NCBI GenBank assembly: GCA_006503535.1
Contig: QYRS01000011.1
Span: forward strand, 2,356,001-2,420,000
Direction of reading: 5' to 3'
Length of the DNA: 64,000 nucleotides
Origin: Arthrinium phaeospermum
Lineage: Eukaryota; Ascomycota; Sordariomycetes; Amphisphaeriales; Apiosporaceae
In this document: positions 1 to 11,855 of the stretch, piece by piece
Numbering within the stretch: the first letter of the stretch is position 1
Layout of the letters: every line of letters begins with the position of its first letter
Program-made: the position numbers and the translations under genes
The notes under the pieces: generated by a model
Databases searched by the model: none
Seen by the model: only the letters and a program-made list of their open reading frames with translations
What the model was told of the DNA's origin: nothing

Positions 1-2406
1 TCTGCGCTACCATCTCCATGATCCTACACCGGATGTGCATGGGCAGGCCTCCCCAAGGACTGTGGCTTGCTGCCATTCTGGAAGAAGCTGGATTGCGTAG
101 TATTATAGAAGCCGGTTACTCCGAAGAACAGTGAAGCGAGAACGGCCGGGAGTCTTTTGAGAACGAGACGAAGCAGGGCATCCAGATTGTAAGATTTATT
201 TGATGCAACGACTAAAGGGAATTCGAACACCAACCTTAAATGATGTGCCAATTTATTCGGCATGGTACTGAGCAAGTAACCATGACTTCCTTCTCTTGGT
301 CCGTTCTTGAAACAAGATTCACAGTTACCATGGAAGATATTAGTACGCACCACGTTAAAGATATCTATCAAATAAAAGCTCTGTAGACCCACGGGACCTG
401 GAAACATTTGGCTCATGAGGTCCTTTTGAATTTCGCAGACGCTGGGCCACATGACTTCTAGTTCAGATCATGTTTCTAGTCGAGTCGGTGAATGCGCCTC
501 CATCCTCACAGGCCCTTCATTCAAAGTCGACGCCTCGCCCTCCGAGTTGCGCGGACCCGCTTCGCCCGACTTGACAATGTGTTGCTGGCCGCCAGTGCTT
601 CTGCCAGTGAAGTCTGGTCCTGCTCCTTGTGACTGGCGATTCATGTTGGGGGGAATACGAACTCTAGGCGGCTCGATGGGGCTCCGTATCGACTCGGATT
701 GGGTTTCCTCCGTGTGTGGTACCGATTGTGATGAGACTGATTTCGGTTCGTCCTGCTCGGGCTGTGGGAAGACAATCAACTCCGGTTCTGGCTCGGATAC
801 AAAGGACGAACTGGACGTCGAAAGGGGTTTCTCTGGTTGGTCGACATCTTCCATTTTGAGGAAGACGATCTCATTCGGCCGCCAGTGGGTCAATGTGGAC
901 GTTCCGGTGAGCTGCGATTGTAATATCTGCCGGCCGACTCCAACTGCCGTTTGTGGACTTGATTCTTCTCCTCCAAGTGGCCCACATACAAATCAAACGG
1001 CATCAGCTCCGTCGGTTTCCTGGGTTGCATTCGAGCAAAAAATAAAAAGAAAAAAAAAGAAAAAGAAAAAAAAACCACCTGAAATAATAAGTTACATTGA
1101 TTGCAATTATGGTGACTACACATCTTTTCTTCGTAGGTCCCGCATCCTGACTCGTCGCCTCGCTCTACAAGTTACTCGACTAGACCACGAGCTACTCGTT
1201 GCCGCTGAGCGATTCCAGATCGACCACAACCCTGCGCCATAGACAGCGACCCTGCAACGGGAGTAGTGCCCCACGCTGCCCTCCGGGCGCTGTAGTTGGG
1301 TTTCGGCCCATACAGAGGATAGGTACTTAGCTTGCAGTGCTTTGGTCGGCTGGAGACCGTGGACATTTATAACTGGCGCGAGGGGCTCGCGTCCGCGTTT
1401 CATCATCTAGCAGGGAAGCTGGCCGCTCACGTTGCGTACGACCGGAACTCGGACGCCTAGCTGGTGGTGTACTGCGAATGCCACACCATCGGCTGGAAGG
1501 GTTCAATCAATTCAATCAATGGCTCCCATTTTCTGATGTGTTCGACTTATGCCAACGGACGCTCCGTAAACCTGATTAAGCCATAATACGAGAGCCATTA
1601 GCTGTTTATTACCAATGGCACAACGTTTATTCCACTGTCTTGTAGAATAAACTGGCCGGTAGGTTATGAATAGAAAAGATTAAACCAACCGACTATTCCA
1701 AACCAAACGTTCTCAATTTTAAGGGGTGGTAGTCTTACCTTTTATAACTCCGCGGTATTCAAATTACAACATGGGAAGGATGGGATTGTTTTGCAATGTG
1801 AAGGTAATGAATGGCTGGGTGCGAACCTGGAAAAGGGGCTTAAATTCGACTAGGTTCGGAGATACCAACCGCCCGGCTATCCTCCTGCAGAGAATTCCAG
1901 GATGAACCTTTTTGCGATGTACAGCAACAAGTACGTACTTGCAGCCTCGTGAGGTACCCCGGAAACTTAACCTTTTTTCGGCATTGTTCCATGCAATAAG
2001 ATTCCAACGTCTCTTTTTTGAGATGTATGCCGGTACAATGTAACGTCTTTGACTTTCGCCCGATTCCTGTTAGCAGCCCCCAGTGCGTACGCAGCTGGGA
2101 GGGGTTGGTGACATGCATGGTGTCCGTTACGGAAGACGATTGGGCAGATTGTGGAAAGCCAGTGGGCCATGTCGCATTACACATTGACCGCACATCATTA
2201 ATAAATCGACTGCATCTGATTGGCTATCGAAGTTGCTCACCGGATAGTTGCGCAGCCTGCTTCATGCTCCGCTTGGCAATGAAGGACCTTGTCGCTATAA
2301 GTCCGTCATCCGCCCCTTACTTACGAGCATCGCTTCCTTCTGTTGTCTCAAGCACTACTTAGTCCACCTATCCACACTCAAGAACCTGCTAGGCTTTGCT
2401 ATCGCG
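1..2406. other. Gene-poor leading region, no gene supported
   Basis: Several reading frames of 60-260 codons exist on both strands, but none shows a recognisable domain, a consistent intron chain or fungal codon use. The minus strand at 468-893 and 890-1123 encodes a Ser/Glu/Pro-rich stretch that could be an exon of an unknown or decayed gene, but phases do not join convincingly. An A-rich tract lies at 1037-1074. The region probably serves as upstream sequence of the Clr5 gene that starts at 2407. Confidence 0.4.
1037..1074. repeat. A-rich low-complexity tract
   Basis: The plus strand is almost pure adenine with scattered guanines and one thymine over about 38 nt. It is simple-sequence DNA and creates meaningless poly-Lys or poly-Phe frames on the two strands. 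Confidence 0.8.
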
Positions 2407-5400
2407 ATGGAAAAGCCTACCCGATGTGGGCCAGAGCTACAAGACCTCGAAATCTGGCATCGCTACAAGCCACATCTCTATGAGCTTTATATAGTCCAGA
2501 ACAAGACTTTGAAGAAAGTCAAGGAGTCGATGGAAACACAGCATGGTTGGCCGGTGTTCAAGTAAGCTCGGGAGTACTCCTCTTCCAAGGCTCGCACTGA
2601 AGACAACAAAGGCTCGCTACATACGAGGTGGTGCTGCGCGACGAGCTTCGGCTTGTCAAGAACCTAACGAAGGATGACTGGCATGCAATCCAGCACCACA
2701 TTGAGAAGCGAAAGCGGGGTTCGAAGCGTAGTGAAGTTGTCATACACGGTCAAGTCGTTGACCAAAAAGGTATCACCAAAGCTATGAGCAGATATCGTCG
2801 CTCTGTTGAGATCGGCAGAGGTGAGATAAGTGATCCCCATAATCCCGGAGCAAGTTGACACTAAACAGCCAAAACAGCGAGAACCCCAGTCTTGCGCGAT
2901 GGTGTTCGCATTCATACTCCGCCTTTACTCTCGCCACGTACACTTGTCCCAGGTGGCATGGCTTATGCCCAGACGGTAACAATGGCGGAACCGCCGAACA
3001 GCATCACAAATGAGGCATCACCAATACTACCGGGAAGCAGGAACGCTATACTACCGGTGTCCAGCGGTGGACCCTTGAGCATACAGGCGATACTTGATAT
3101 ACGGTCCAACGCACCTTTCAACCAGTTCGCGAAGAAGTTACAGGAGTTAGGCAAGTCAATACCTGAACACATGTTGAGACTTATTATTAACGCTTATGAA
3201 TATCAGGACAATCACTCATTAGGCCTACGCAAAGGAGGGCCTCTTCCATGGTACATTCAGAACAGCTCGTGATGGACTCTGTTTCAAACCGCCGACTGCA
3301 ACAACCGGATCCGACCACCACGAGCCACCAATTGATCAATATCCCGGAGAGATCATCCCAGAGTAACATGGGGCAGCTAACCGGTTTCCCCGACACGGAT
3401 GAGTACCTTGGTGTTCTACCAAAAGCATGCTATGTGTTTTCCAACAATTTGAACGATTTTGAAGTCCAACGACGTTTCCTGGAGTGGGTTGGACTAGTTG
3501 CAGAAATGAAATTGCTGAGGGCGTTCTTTTCTCTGAAGCTACCAACCGTGATCGCCGTATGGGAGAATTCCCTTGATGCGTCATACCGCTTCCAGGATGG
3601 CAAAGCCTTCGCTATCTTGATCGAGATTGGCCTTGCCGTCGATAACGGCCGCTTGATCCGGTCCCGCCACGCCACGTACTTTGCATTGGCCATTGACTTG
3701 GGATCCGGCGACGCCATGGGCACCGTGTCGCGCTTGGTGAAGGCTGGAGTGTCACCAAACTCCCGATTTGACCGGTCCTGCTTGTCTCTGATCCCCGAGA
3801 AAAGAAATCATGGCGATTGGATTGACCACTACTGGCGTTGTTGTGCCCTCAAACAAGCCGCAAAGAATCGCGATTCCGAAATGCTAGAACTTTTGATCAC
3901 TGCTGGCAATTGCCGGTGTGGCAAGTTTGACGCCATGTACGGGAACATTTTGCTGTGTATGGTGGCCACGAGGGACCCAACTACCGGGCGTCCTCCATCC
4001 CTCCAATGTGTGAATGCGATCATCAACGCAGGAATGAGGGTTGACTTTCTGCCTGAAACATCGGAAACTATGAAATTCACGACAAAGTCTCTGGGTTGGA
4101 GCCACTGCGGCAAGCCCGAACTTTTGGTTGATCGCGTCCTTTTCTCGGCTAGCGGAGCCGATCGAGATATCTACGAAGCTATTGCAAGCAAGAGTCAATG
4201 GGCTCAGAAGTCTGTTACGGTCTCGGGAATCTTCCTGGCTGCCGAAGTAGGAACCGCACAGATCAAAAGATATCTGGAATCTGCCGCAATACCACAGTCC
4301 ACCGCGAAGGACGCACTCCTCCAGATTGCTCTATCGGAAGCTGCGGACCGAGAGGATCTCCCCGTGCTAGTATGTTTGCTTCAGTATGGCGTCGATCCAA
4401 ACGTGAATACACTTGTGGCCGGGCTCCCCGAAGAGGAGCGTCCTCTATGGAGCCCAATCGTCCGGGCATCCACGCGATGGAATATAGGAGCTTTACGCCT
4501 ACTATTGACCCACGGAGCCGATGTTGGAAGATACCCATTGTTTCGACGTGCTATGCAAAAAACGGTCAAACCGGGATCCGATTATTCTCACCTTGAAAAG
4601 AGACGCAGTCTCACAATCCAATCGCTCCTTGATGCCGAGGCGCATATTGACATACCGGCGGCTTCTCTTACTTTGGCTGCGCTGGTACCTCTTAGACCCT
4701 ACTACCCAGATGGTGTAAATGTGTTCATGAATGCTCACATTCGCCAGTGGCTTGACCACATCAAAGGCTTTGCGCCTGACTACGCACTTTGCGACAAACT
4801 CCAACAACACGGCATCTGTTTTGATCGTGGAGTAGATGGTTGCAACACATTACAAATTGTGCTACGGGAGGGTTGCAACTGTTCCACGGTGTCTTACCTG
4901 ATCAAGAGTGGAGTGCAAGTTCATTCATTCCTTTCAGAGAGATTTGACATACATTTCGGTGACACCACTATGCTCCACGACGCTTTACTGATGGCACATG
5001 TCGACCGTGTGGAAATTGTCGATCTCCTTCTTGAGAATGGCGCTGACATACACGCAACCACCTCGAGAGGGGTGTCTGTTCTTGAAGCCTCGCTCAGGAT
5101 GCCGAACTTGAATATCCCTTATCACATGCAGAGGTCCAAGGACAATCAACAAGGGTCCATGGAAATCTTCTGGAAGCTAATTCAACGTATGGGACCCCTC
5201 CAGGCCTCCTTGGTGGAGTTCAAGCGACAATCGCTCTTGTCATACTTGATTGAGTTGGGGGAATCCGATGATAGTATCTGCGCAGGATTAGATACTGTTA
5301 GCGACATCAACAACTACGGAGTCCTTGAAGGCTTATCACTATTGATGCAAGCTATTTTGTATCACCGCACTACACTGGTAATAGAACTCGTGGAAAGGGG

Positions 5401-6590
5401 CTGTGATGTCAATTTGAGAATTGACTCCTTTCTGCCCCAACAACAAGCTGAACGACCCCGGTTCAATACTGCCTTGGAGGTCGCTTGTTGCCACGAACGA
5501 GGAGATGCTGAAGGCTTTTCTTATGTTCAACATCTTCTGGGACAAGGCGCGAAAGCGAACGACCCACCGGCAAGGTATGGTAGGACAGCCCTGCAGTCCG
5601 CCGCTTCTTTGGGAAACTTGGGAGCTGTGACAGTGCTTCTGGAGCATGGCGCAGATGTCAACGCAAAGACAGGAGCACAGTTCTGTTTCATTTTACGCAG
5701 TTCCGAAAAGCTAACACACAAACATCAAGCTGTCGACATGGCTGCATCTTTGGGACATTTAGACATGGTAGACTTGCTGGTCGGAGCAGGAGGCCTTAGT
5801 GGCAATCCGGGCGTAACAGGCCTGGACGGAGCCATAATCGCAGCGAATAAAAACGGCCATAACAGCATTGTGGAATACCTTGAGCGGCGCACTGGACATC
5901 AGCTTTCGGATATTATGTGTCAGGCGAAGAGAGTCCCAGCATCCCGGACCAGGTTAGAGGGAACAATGCCCACACTACTGATGTGTATGCTAACTTTTGA
6001 GCAGCAGTAGTGAAACGAGTACGTCGAGTGCGGGCAGTGAGCGCACAGATGGAGAGACATCTTGCCATTGCCAACCAGCGGCCATGGACCGGGAAACAGA
6101 CAGCACGGGAGAGGAGAGTTATAGTCCAGTGGAAGACATCCCTGATGTACACGGAGCCGCTACGACATCACGAAACCTGAGTATGCCATTGCGCTTTCCT
6201 GTATACACCTGCACATTTACTTCGCCAGGCTCGTCGCGACCGGGAACGCTTCAAAAGCACATCGCTGCTCCGGGCGCAGCGACCATAGCAGCGCCCGATG
6301 CGGAATCTCCGAGTCAAGCCGGTAGTGGTGAAGTTACTGACACCGATTTCCCGACGGAAAGGGCGTCGGGTGATCCTCGCCCCCAAGACTCGATGAGCCG
6401 AGTTGCAGCGAGAGACGTTAATACACACGAGTTGAGACAGTTTCAGGGGAGTTTTGACCAAATAAAAGCTAACGATATAGAATGGGGAAGTCGAGGAAAG
6501 GAAGATAGCGTTGGTGGAGGGTGCATGTCTCCAATGACTCGGGGTATTCTGGAATGGATTGAAGAGACTGACTTTGGGCTGCACTACTGA
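2407..6590 (+). CDS. Clr5-domain and ankyrin-repeat protein
   Basis: I read five exons: 2407-2561, 2612-2820, 2869-3154, 3223-5952 and 6005-6590, giving 1321 residues with all phases consistent. The N-terminus is a Clr5 domain (WHRYKPHLYELYIVQNKTL, then a GWP and a YEVVLRDELRLVKNL stretch completed across intron 1), a short fungal domain found at the start of many ankyrin proteins. The exon-3 product has the usual TP-rich linker after Clr5. The long fourth exon carries degenerate and then clear ankyrin repeats, for example LLLENGADIHATT and VTVLLEHGADVNAKTG. The C-terminal exon is Ser/Thr/Glu-rich and looks disordered. Introns 1, 2 and 4 have good donor, branch and acceptor sites. The intron at 3155-3222 (GTCAAT...TTAG) is weak, so the Clr5 part and the ankyrin part (which has its own ATG at 3248) might be two genes. 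The molecular role of Clr5-ankyrin proteins is unknown to me; a scaffold or chromatin role is only a guess. Confidence 0.75.
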
Positions 6591-7208
6591 CCAGGAAGTT
6601 ATTTGAAGAGATGGATGCTTTTTTCTCCTTCTTTTCCCATTTTCATTTGTCCTGTCAATAGTGACGGCAGAAAAGGGCGGATACTCTCCGTGGCATGTGA
6701 TCTGTATGGAAAGATCGGTTATCCCCTTGATGGCGAGAACGCTGCTCCCACCAGATTATGCTGTACTGTATATACCAGGGATCAATTGGTGCTATTAGAA
6801 TAACGCTTATTCCGTTGAATGGAATACCTGATTGGATAAACTAGACTATCAATTATCCACGGGAAGTACTGTACGAAAGGTAGCGTAATCGCCATTAAGG
6901 GGATATTGAACGTAGCATTGGGGTTTTAGTAAGCGGGCTTGAGGACACGGCGATTGGGTAGCAAATGTTGACACTGCAAAGGCCAAGACCAACGCGGCGG
7001 CGACATCATTATTGCCACAGCCAGTTCAGGGGCTACTGGCACTCCCCAAAAAGGGGCGTCACGTGCGCTGTACGCACGGATCACTACCCCCTCGTTCGAA
7101 AGGTGAAAGTGGTCCGTCAGCTGCAGATAGGCGTAAGCATACAACTGTGTACATCACCGATTGAATCTGTATCCATTGTACGATCATAAGAAAGGCGCTT
7201 CAACTATC
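6591..7208. other. Intergenic region
   Basis: This 0.6 kb contains the end of the Clr5-ankyrin transcript and the promoter of the HET-domain gene. I see no coding signal and no strong TATA box. Confidence 0.5.
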
Positions 7209-9039
7209 ATGGCGCTTGCAGAACCAGCGCCTGGTGATATCCTCGAGCTGTGTGACTCGTGCGACGACCTGAGACGTGGTGAGCGCGGTGCTTTCTACGA
7301 TTACGATGAACCAGCCGCATCCGGCGACGAAGGAACAACCTGTGAGGGATGCAAGCTTTTGCATACAGTGATAGAACCACTACCGCGACCCATAGATGGC
7401 TTAACCCTCATCCGGCATGAAAATATGGGGTCCGAATGCCTGCTCGCGGTTCTCGGCTATCAAAAGTTTCTACTGCTACATACAATCGAAGGTCTGCAAC
7501 GCTACCACTTCGCATAGGACTGCTCTGATAATCAGGATTGGTATAGGTATCCCTAACCCATGGAACCTGGACCTCTTCAAAGACACCTCCCAGTCGTCAG
7601 TCGCTTCTCTTGGTGACTTGGGTCACGTTCGTCATTGGCTACGCCGATGTACCGAGTCACACCCAGAATGCGGATACCCCGCTGACACAGTCCTACCAAC
7701 AAGGATACTGGACCTTGGTACTGATACTGCTAGTCTCATCCGTCTACGCGAATCAAGCGGCCTGTGCGGTCGCTACATATGCCTATCTTACTGCTGGGGA
7801 GGTTCCAGCTTCACCAAGACAACCCCGGACAACCTAGAATCTCACCGGCGGGGAATTAGACTGGAAGATCTACCCCAAACCTTCCAAGACACGATTCAGG
7901 TTGCTCGCGCACTCAACGTGCAATATGTGTGGATCGACGCCCTCTGCATCATTCAGCAGGACGACAACAACGAGGACTGGAAGCGTGAATGCGGCAATAT
8001 GGCGAATATTTACCGGAATGCGTACCTGACCGTTTCCGCCACCTGGGCAAACTCGCCGACGCTCGGCCTGTTCCCCAAACACAGAGAGGATTGTCGCAGC
8101 GGGCCCATCGTGGCGCGCATCATACATCATTTCTCAGAGGATGCAACCCTCGAGAGATCTATCCACTTCCCCGTGCTGGGTCGAGCGTGGACTTTCCAGG
8201 AGCGTATGCTGTCAACACGGGTACTTCACTTTGGTTCCGACGAGATTTACTGGGAATGCATGTCATTACATACATGTAAATGCGGAAAGGCAGAAATTGT
8301 ACATTTTGATGCATCGAAGACCGCATTTTCTGATGCTATATCCAATTTCAGATCCAACTCGACAGCTTCTCCAGACACAATATGGCGTTTTATGGTCGAG
8401 CAGTACACAGCCTTGCAACTATCATGTGCCACAGACAAACTACCTGCCTTCTCTGGAATAGCGAATGAAATGCAACAAGACAGGGGTCTGGAGTACCTGG
8501 CAGGGCTGTGGAGAGATACACTTGTGCAAGATCTGTGCTGGCGCGTGGCGTTGCCGGAGGATGAGAAGCCGTCCGTTCGAACCCCGCGGCGGCGACCGAC
8601 TTGGTCGTGGGCATCCGTCGACGTGCCGGTCCGATATAGCAACTACGTAAAACTTCATTCGCGGGAGTTGGAACTGCTAGTCGAGGTCCTTGATGCGCGG
8701 TGCTCGCTGGAGGGTCCCTCAGCCACCGGCCCAGTGAAGGGGGGATTCATCGAATTGGAGTGCGCCTTGATCCCTGTCTACTTTGAGAATGACGAGTTTC
8801 GCACTTCCTCGAGAATCTTGTATTCGTTCGACTTCCACGCGAAATGCGAGGATCAAGAAAACGTGGAGTACTACCGTATCCCGTTGTGGTGGGGTCAGAT
8901 ATTTCACATGTGCGGTTCTGGTGGGATTATTGTTACGCCCAAGAATCCACAAGAACTTACTCGTGTTGGAATGTACGAACATACTTGCTACAAGCAGGAG
9001 CTCACCAGCCTCGAGAGACAAAAAGTTAGAATCGTTTAG
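7209..9039 (+). CDS. HET-domain (heterokaryon incompatibility) protein
   Basis: Two exons, 7209-7491 and 7547-9039, give 591 residues. The 55-nt intron starts GTCTGC and ends GGTATAG; it is needed to pass an in-frame stop and restores the frame exactly. The N-terminal part has the usual Cys pairs of HET proteins (LCDSCDDL, CEGCKLL). The HET domain starts near residue 171 with YICLSYCWGG, continues through LPQTFQDTIQVARALNVQYV and WIDALCIIQQDD, then MANIYRNAYLTVSAT, and closes with GRAWTFQERMLSTRVLHF. HET domains are cytosolic and, in characterised genes such as het-6 or tol, trigger programmed death or growth arrest after fusion of unlike strains. The C-terminal half (about 250 residues, with PTWSWASVD) is typical of the large HET family and has no further named domain. 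Whether this copy acts in incompatibility cannot be told from sequence. Confidence 0.92.
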
Positions 9040-9186
9040 TATAGCTGCTTCTGTGATCATCATCGTGTTATAATATATTCTCTTCATCTAGGGCAGAGAT
9101 ATCGGTTATCGGAATGTGAGGAGTATCACTATCCACACTAAGGAGATCTGCAGGCTACCCATCCCCCTTCCAAAGTCCGTGCAACT

Positions 9187-10553
9187 TCAAGCGCCGTGTT
9201 CTTTTCCGATGTTGATGCCTGGGCAGTGCACCATGTTCTCCTGGCTGTCAGTCCGGGAAACTTCCGTCGCCATGTCGTCGAGCCGATAGGCAGGGCCGCG
9301 GGGGCTCAACGACGCACCTCGGCCGTACGACGGCTTGGCGGCGTCTTGTGGATACGAGTCGTCGCTAGACCCCACGCTCCGGAAGCACGGCAGTTTGACC
9401 AGCAAGGGGCGGAGGGCCGTCATGGCGGCGGCCAGGATGCTGGTGGCAACCTCGAGAACGGAGCTGTTTCCGTGCGGTCAGCAATCCTGAGGTCCGTGTT
9501 CTTCATGAAACATGATGGGTACTCACTAAATGGTGGCCTCCAGCGTGATGTTGACAATGTCCGGTCCGGCGATTCCGGTTTCTGCTGTCATCTTGGCCAC
9601 GGTGATGACATACTTCAGACGAATTATGGTCATGACTGCACTTCTACAACACCACTGGGTCAGCATGACTATAGCCAAGCAGACAATAACGTCCATCGTT
9701 GGTAGGGTCTTCACTCACATTAGCCCCAGTCCAAGAAGAGCCAAGATGGTAAGCTTCAGCTTAAAGTGGATCTGGACTTTTCGAAGCATGTACACGGGAG
9801 ACAACTGTAGTTATTAGTCAATAAACATCCAGACTCTAGCTTTGGCTTATTACAGAAGAAAGAAGAGATACACACAGCAAACACCGTGGTAAAGAAGACG
9901 TCGCCCGCCGATATGGCGATCCCGGCCGTGCCGATAACGCCGGCCGACATGCAACTGCCCGGCGCCGTGCCCGTAAGGTCCCAGGCCTTGGACAGCGGCT
10001 GGCACTGCATACCGAAGACGAGGGCGCCGCCGAGGAACCAAACGGCGGTGACGGCGATGCAGCCCACCAGGAAGAGGCGCATCTTGCGCATGTCGGTCGA
10101 GTTGGCGAGCCGGTACAGGACGAGGCCCACGCCGATCTTGGACACGCCCGAAGAGAGTATGTAGACGACGGAGCCGATGGTGAAGTACTTGGCCGCGAAC
10201 GCCGGGTCAAAGGTCGGCTCCATGACGGTGGCCCCGATGCCGTACCTCGCCGCCGTGAGCTCCATGGCTCCGAACAGCACGAAACCGACCTGTTCAAGGA
10301 AGGTAAGATTAGCGGACCGTGCATGGATCCTCGTCGTCTCCAGTGGGTGGAACACAAGTCATTTCGCCATATCCATGAGCTGTGGCAGCAGGGAGTTGGA
10401 ACGGGGCAAACCCACAAATGATAGGAGCATGGCAAAGTCGTCATAGCCGACTGCATCCTTGGAACTCCGGACCTTGAACCTCAAGACCACGGCGATGCTG
10501 TCGATCACGATAAACGTGACGATGATAGGAAAGTAGGCATCGCGCGGAGACAT
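9187..10553 (-). CDS. Fungal rhodopsin-like seven-helix membrane protein
   Basis: Five exons on the minus strand (10553-10416, 10289-9876, 9804-9719, 9643-9527, 9463-9187) give 343 residues with all phases closed. The product has about seven hydrophobic helices: IIVTFIVIDSIAVVLRF, the FVLFGAMEL helix, YFTIGSVVYILSSGVSKIGV, LFLVGCIAVTAVWFLGG, GTAGIAISAGDVFFTTVF, KLTILALLGLGL and VLEVATSILAAAM. Family signatures are visible: GYDDFAM in the first loop, KAWDLT with the preceding Cys in an outer loop, TIIRLKYV, then the LRPLL that ends the membrane part. This is the large Pezizomycotina rhodopsin-like (PTH11-related) family; it lacks the N-terminal CFEM cysteines of true Pth11. The tail of about 80 residues is polar and probably cytosolic. 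The role is likely surface sensing or signalling, but no ligand can be named. Confidence 0.85.
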
Positions 10554-11855
10554 AGTGGCGGCTAGTAAGACAAAATTTGATACAAGGAGGTGAATGTGTG
10601 TAAACCTTGAGCAACAAGTTTGCCTAAAAGCTGCCATATTGGAGCGAGACGGCGTTTTTGTAAGGCGCTCATCTTGCTGCTGTCCGTCATCTCATGATAC
10701 AAGAACCCAGCCATGCCCAGATGCCTCAAGCAATGCGACCAGTGAACGTCATATGCCAGTAATAGACAATGACGGAGGACGTTCGCCCTCACCAAAGGGT
10801 GGCCGAAGCCCAGCCATTGTTTCGATGCTTTTCTAACTGGCATTCTGGAAGAAGCGGGGACTCCAGATTGTAAATGTGATGGGGTGAGCACCTCTTCCAG
10901 TCTGTGTGTGGATATCATATTTTTCCGGGGAGCATTGATATGAATTGAAGAAAAAAGAAAAGAAAAAGAACAAAGATCGGCTTCTAAACGGGCAGGAGGT
11001 GTTTCGCATATTAACAGCCGGCGCTTGCAGATCTTGGCAAAATGGATTACTACGCGATGAACTGGCAATATATGATCGAATTCCAATCTAATTATACGAT
11101 TCGCCTCCCTGCCAAGTCAACGCCAACATTCCGGTCAGCTATCGGCTTGGCCATGCGGAGCTGAGTTCGCCAAGAGATGACCGTTACCACATGCGGGTCA
11201 TTCTAGACTTTGACAAGGGAATTGATAAGTGATGGGCGCAAGCGAGCACCTACATCTTTTGTGAGCTCCAAATTGAAAACCTTTTATGTTATCATCGTCG
11301 CGTTGTACAATGCCCTGTCATGCAAGGCCAAAGCAAAGATTGAGATGAAGAGTTTGCGACCAACAGGCAAAGGCCGGAGATCAGGTCCCCACCGAACCGC
11401 CCCTATGGGTTTCGGTTCTTGTGTTGGGCTCGTCATGCCGAGTCGGCGTCAGCCGGAAGAGGAATGCAACATCCGATGGCTGCTGTCCCAATGAATACCA
11501 CATGCCCGAGGAGTATGCGAGGGCAAGGATTCCCCTCAGCCAGCCCGGGGAGCCGGGTTGACACCCAGCCATCCGCTCTGGTTTGCGGCGCAGCCCCCGA
11601 TGAACGCGACAGATCTAACGTCGCTTGCAGATGCTTGGCTTTAGAGTGGAACAGTGGGACGCTGCAGGGGATGTGTCGGACATGCTCTTCTTTTGGCCGC
11701 AGGGATGCTCAGCTTCGAATGAGACTTGACAGGGACTCGCGAGGGGTGTCGTGGGTTGCACCGCGGAGAAACGCAGTCAACCCATCTTTCACTTGGAATC
11801 AAACAACCAGTCTGGTCTCTTTCCGGCCATCTCATCAACAACAACTACTGCTATC
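10554..11855. other. Intergenic region
   Basis: About 1.3 kb between the divergent rhodopsin-like gene and the kinase-like gene. A minus-strand open frame at 10562-11086 has no family features and is interrupted in any longer model. An A-rich stretch lies near 10945-10980. The sequence should hold both promoters. Confidence 0.45.

Noticed and set aside
451..1242. 263-codon plus-strand frame near the left edge
   Set aside because: It crosses the A-rich tract as a Lys run, has no domain, and is Ser/Gly/Cys-rich in a non-natural way.
66..10880. Shared 16-mer (CATTCTGGAAGAAGC type) and a CCAGATTGTAA word near both 70-200 and 10840-10880
   Set aside because: The matches are short and separated by different distances; not enough to call a repeat family.
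10562..11086. 174-codon minus-strand frame upstream of the rhodopsin-like gene
   Set aside because: No conserved motif, no signal of coding composition, and it overlaps the expected promoter of the membrane protein.
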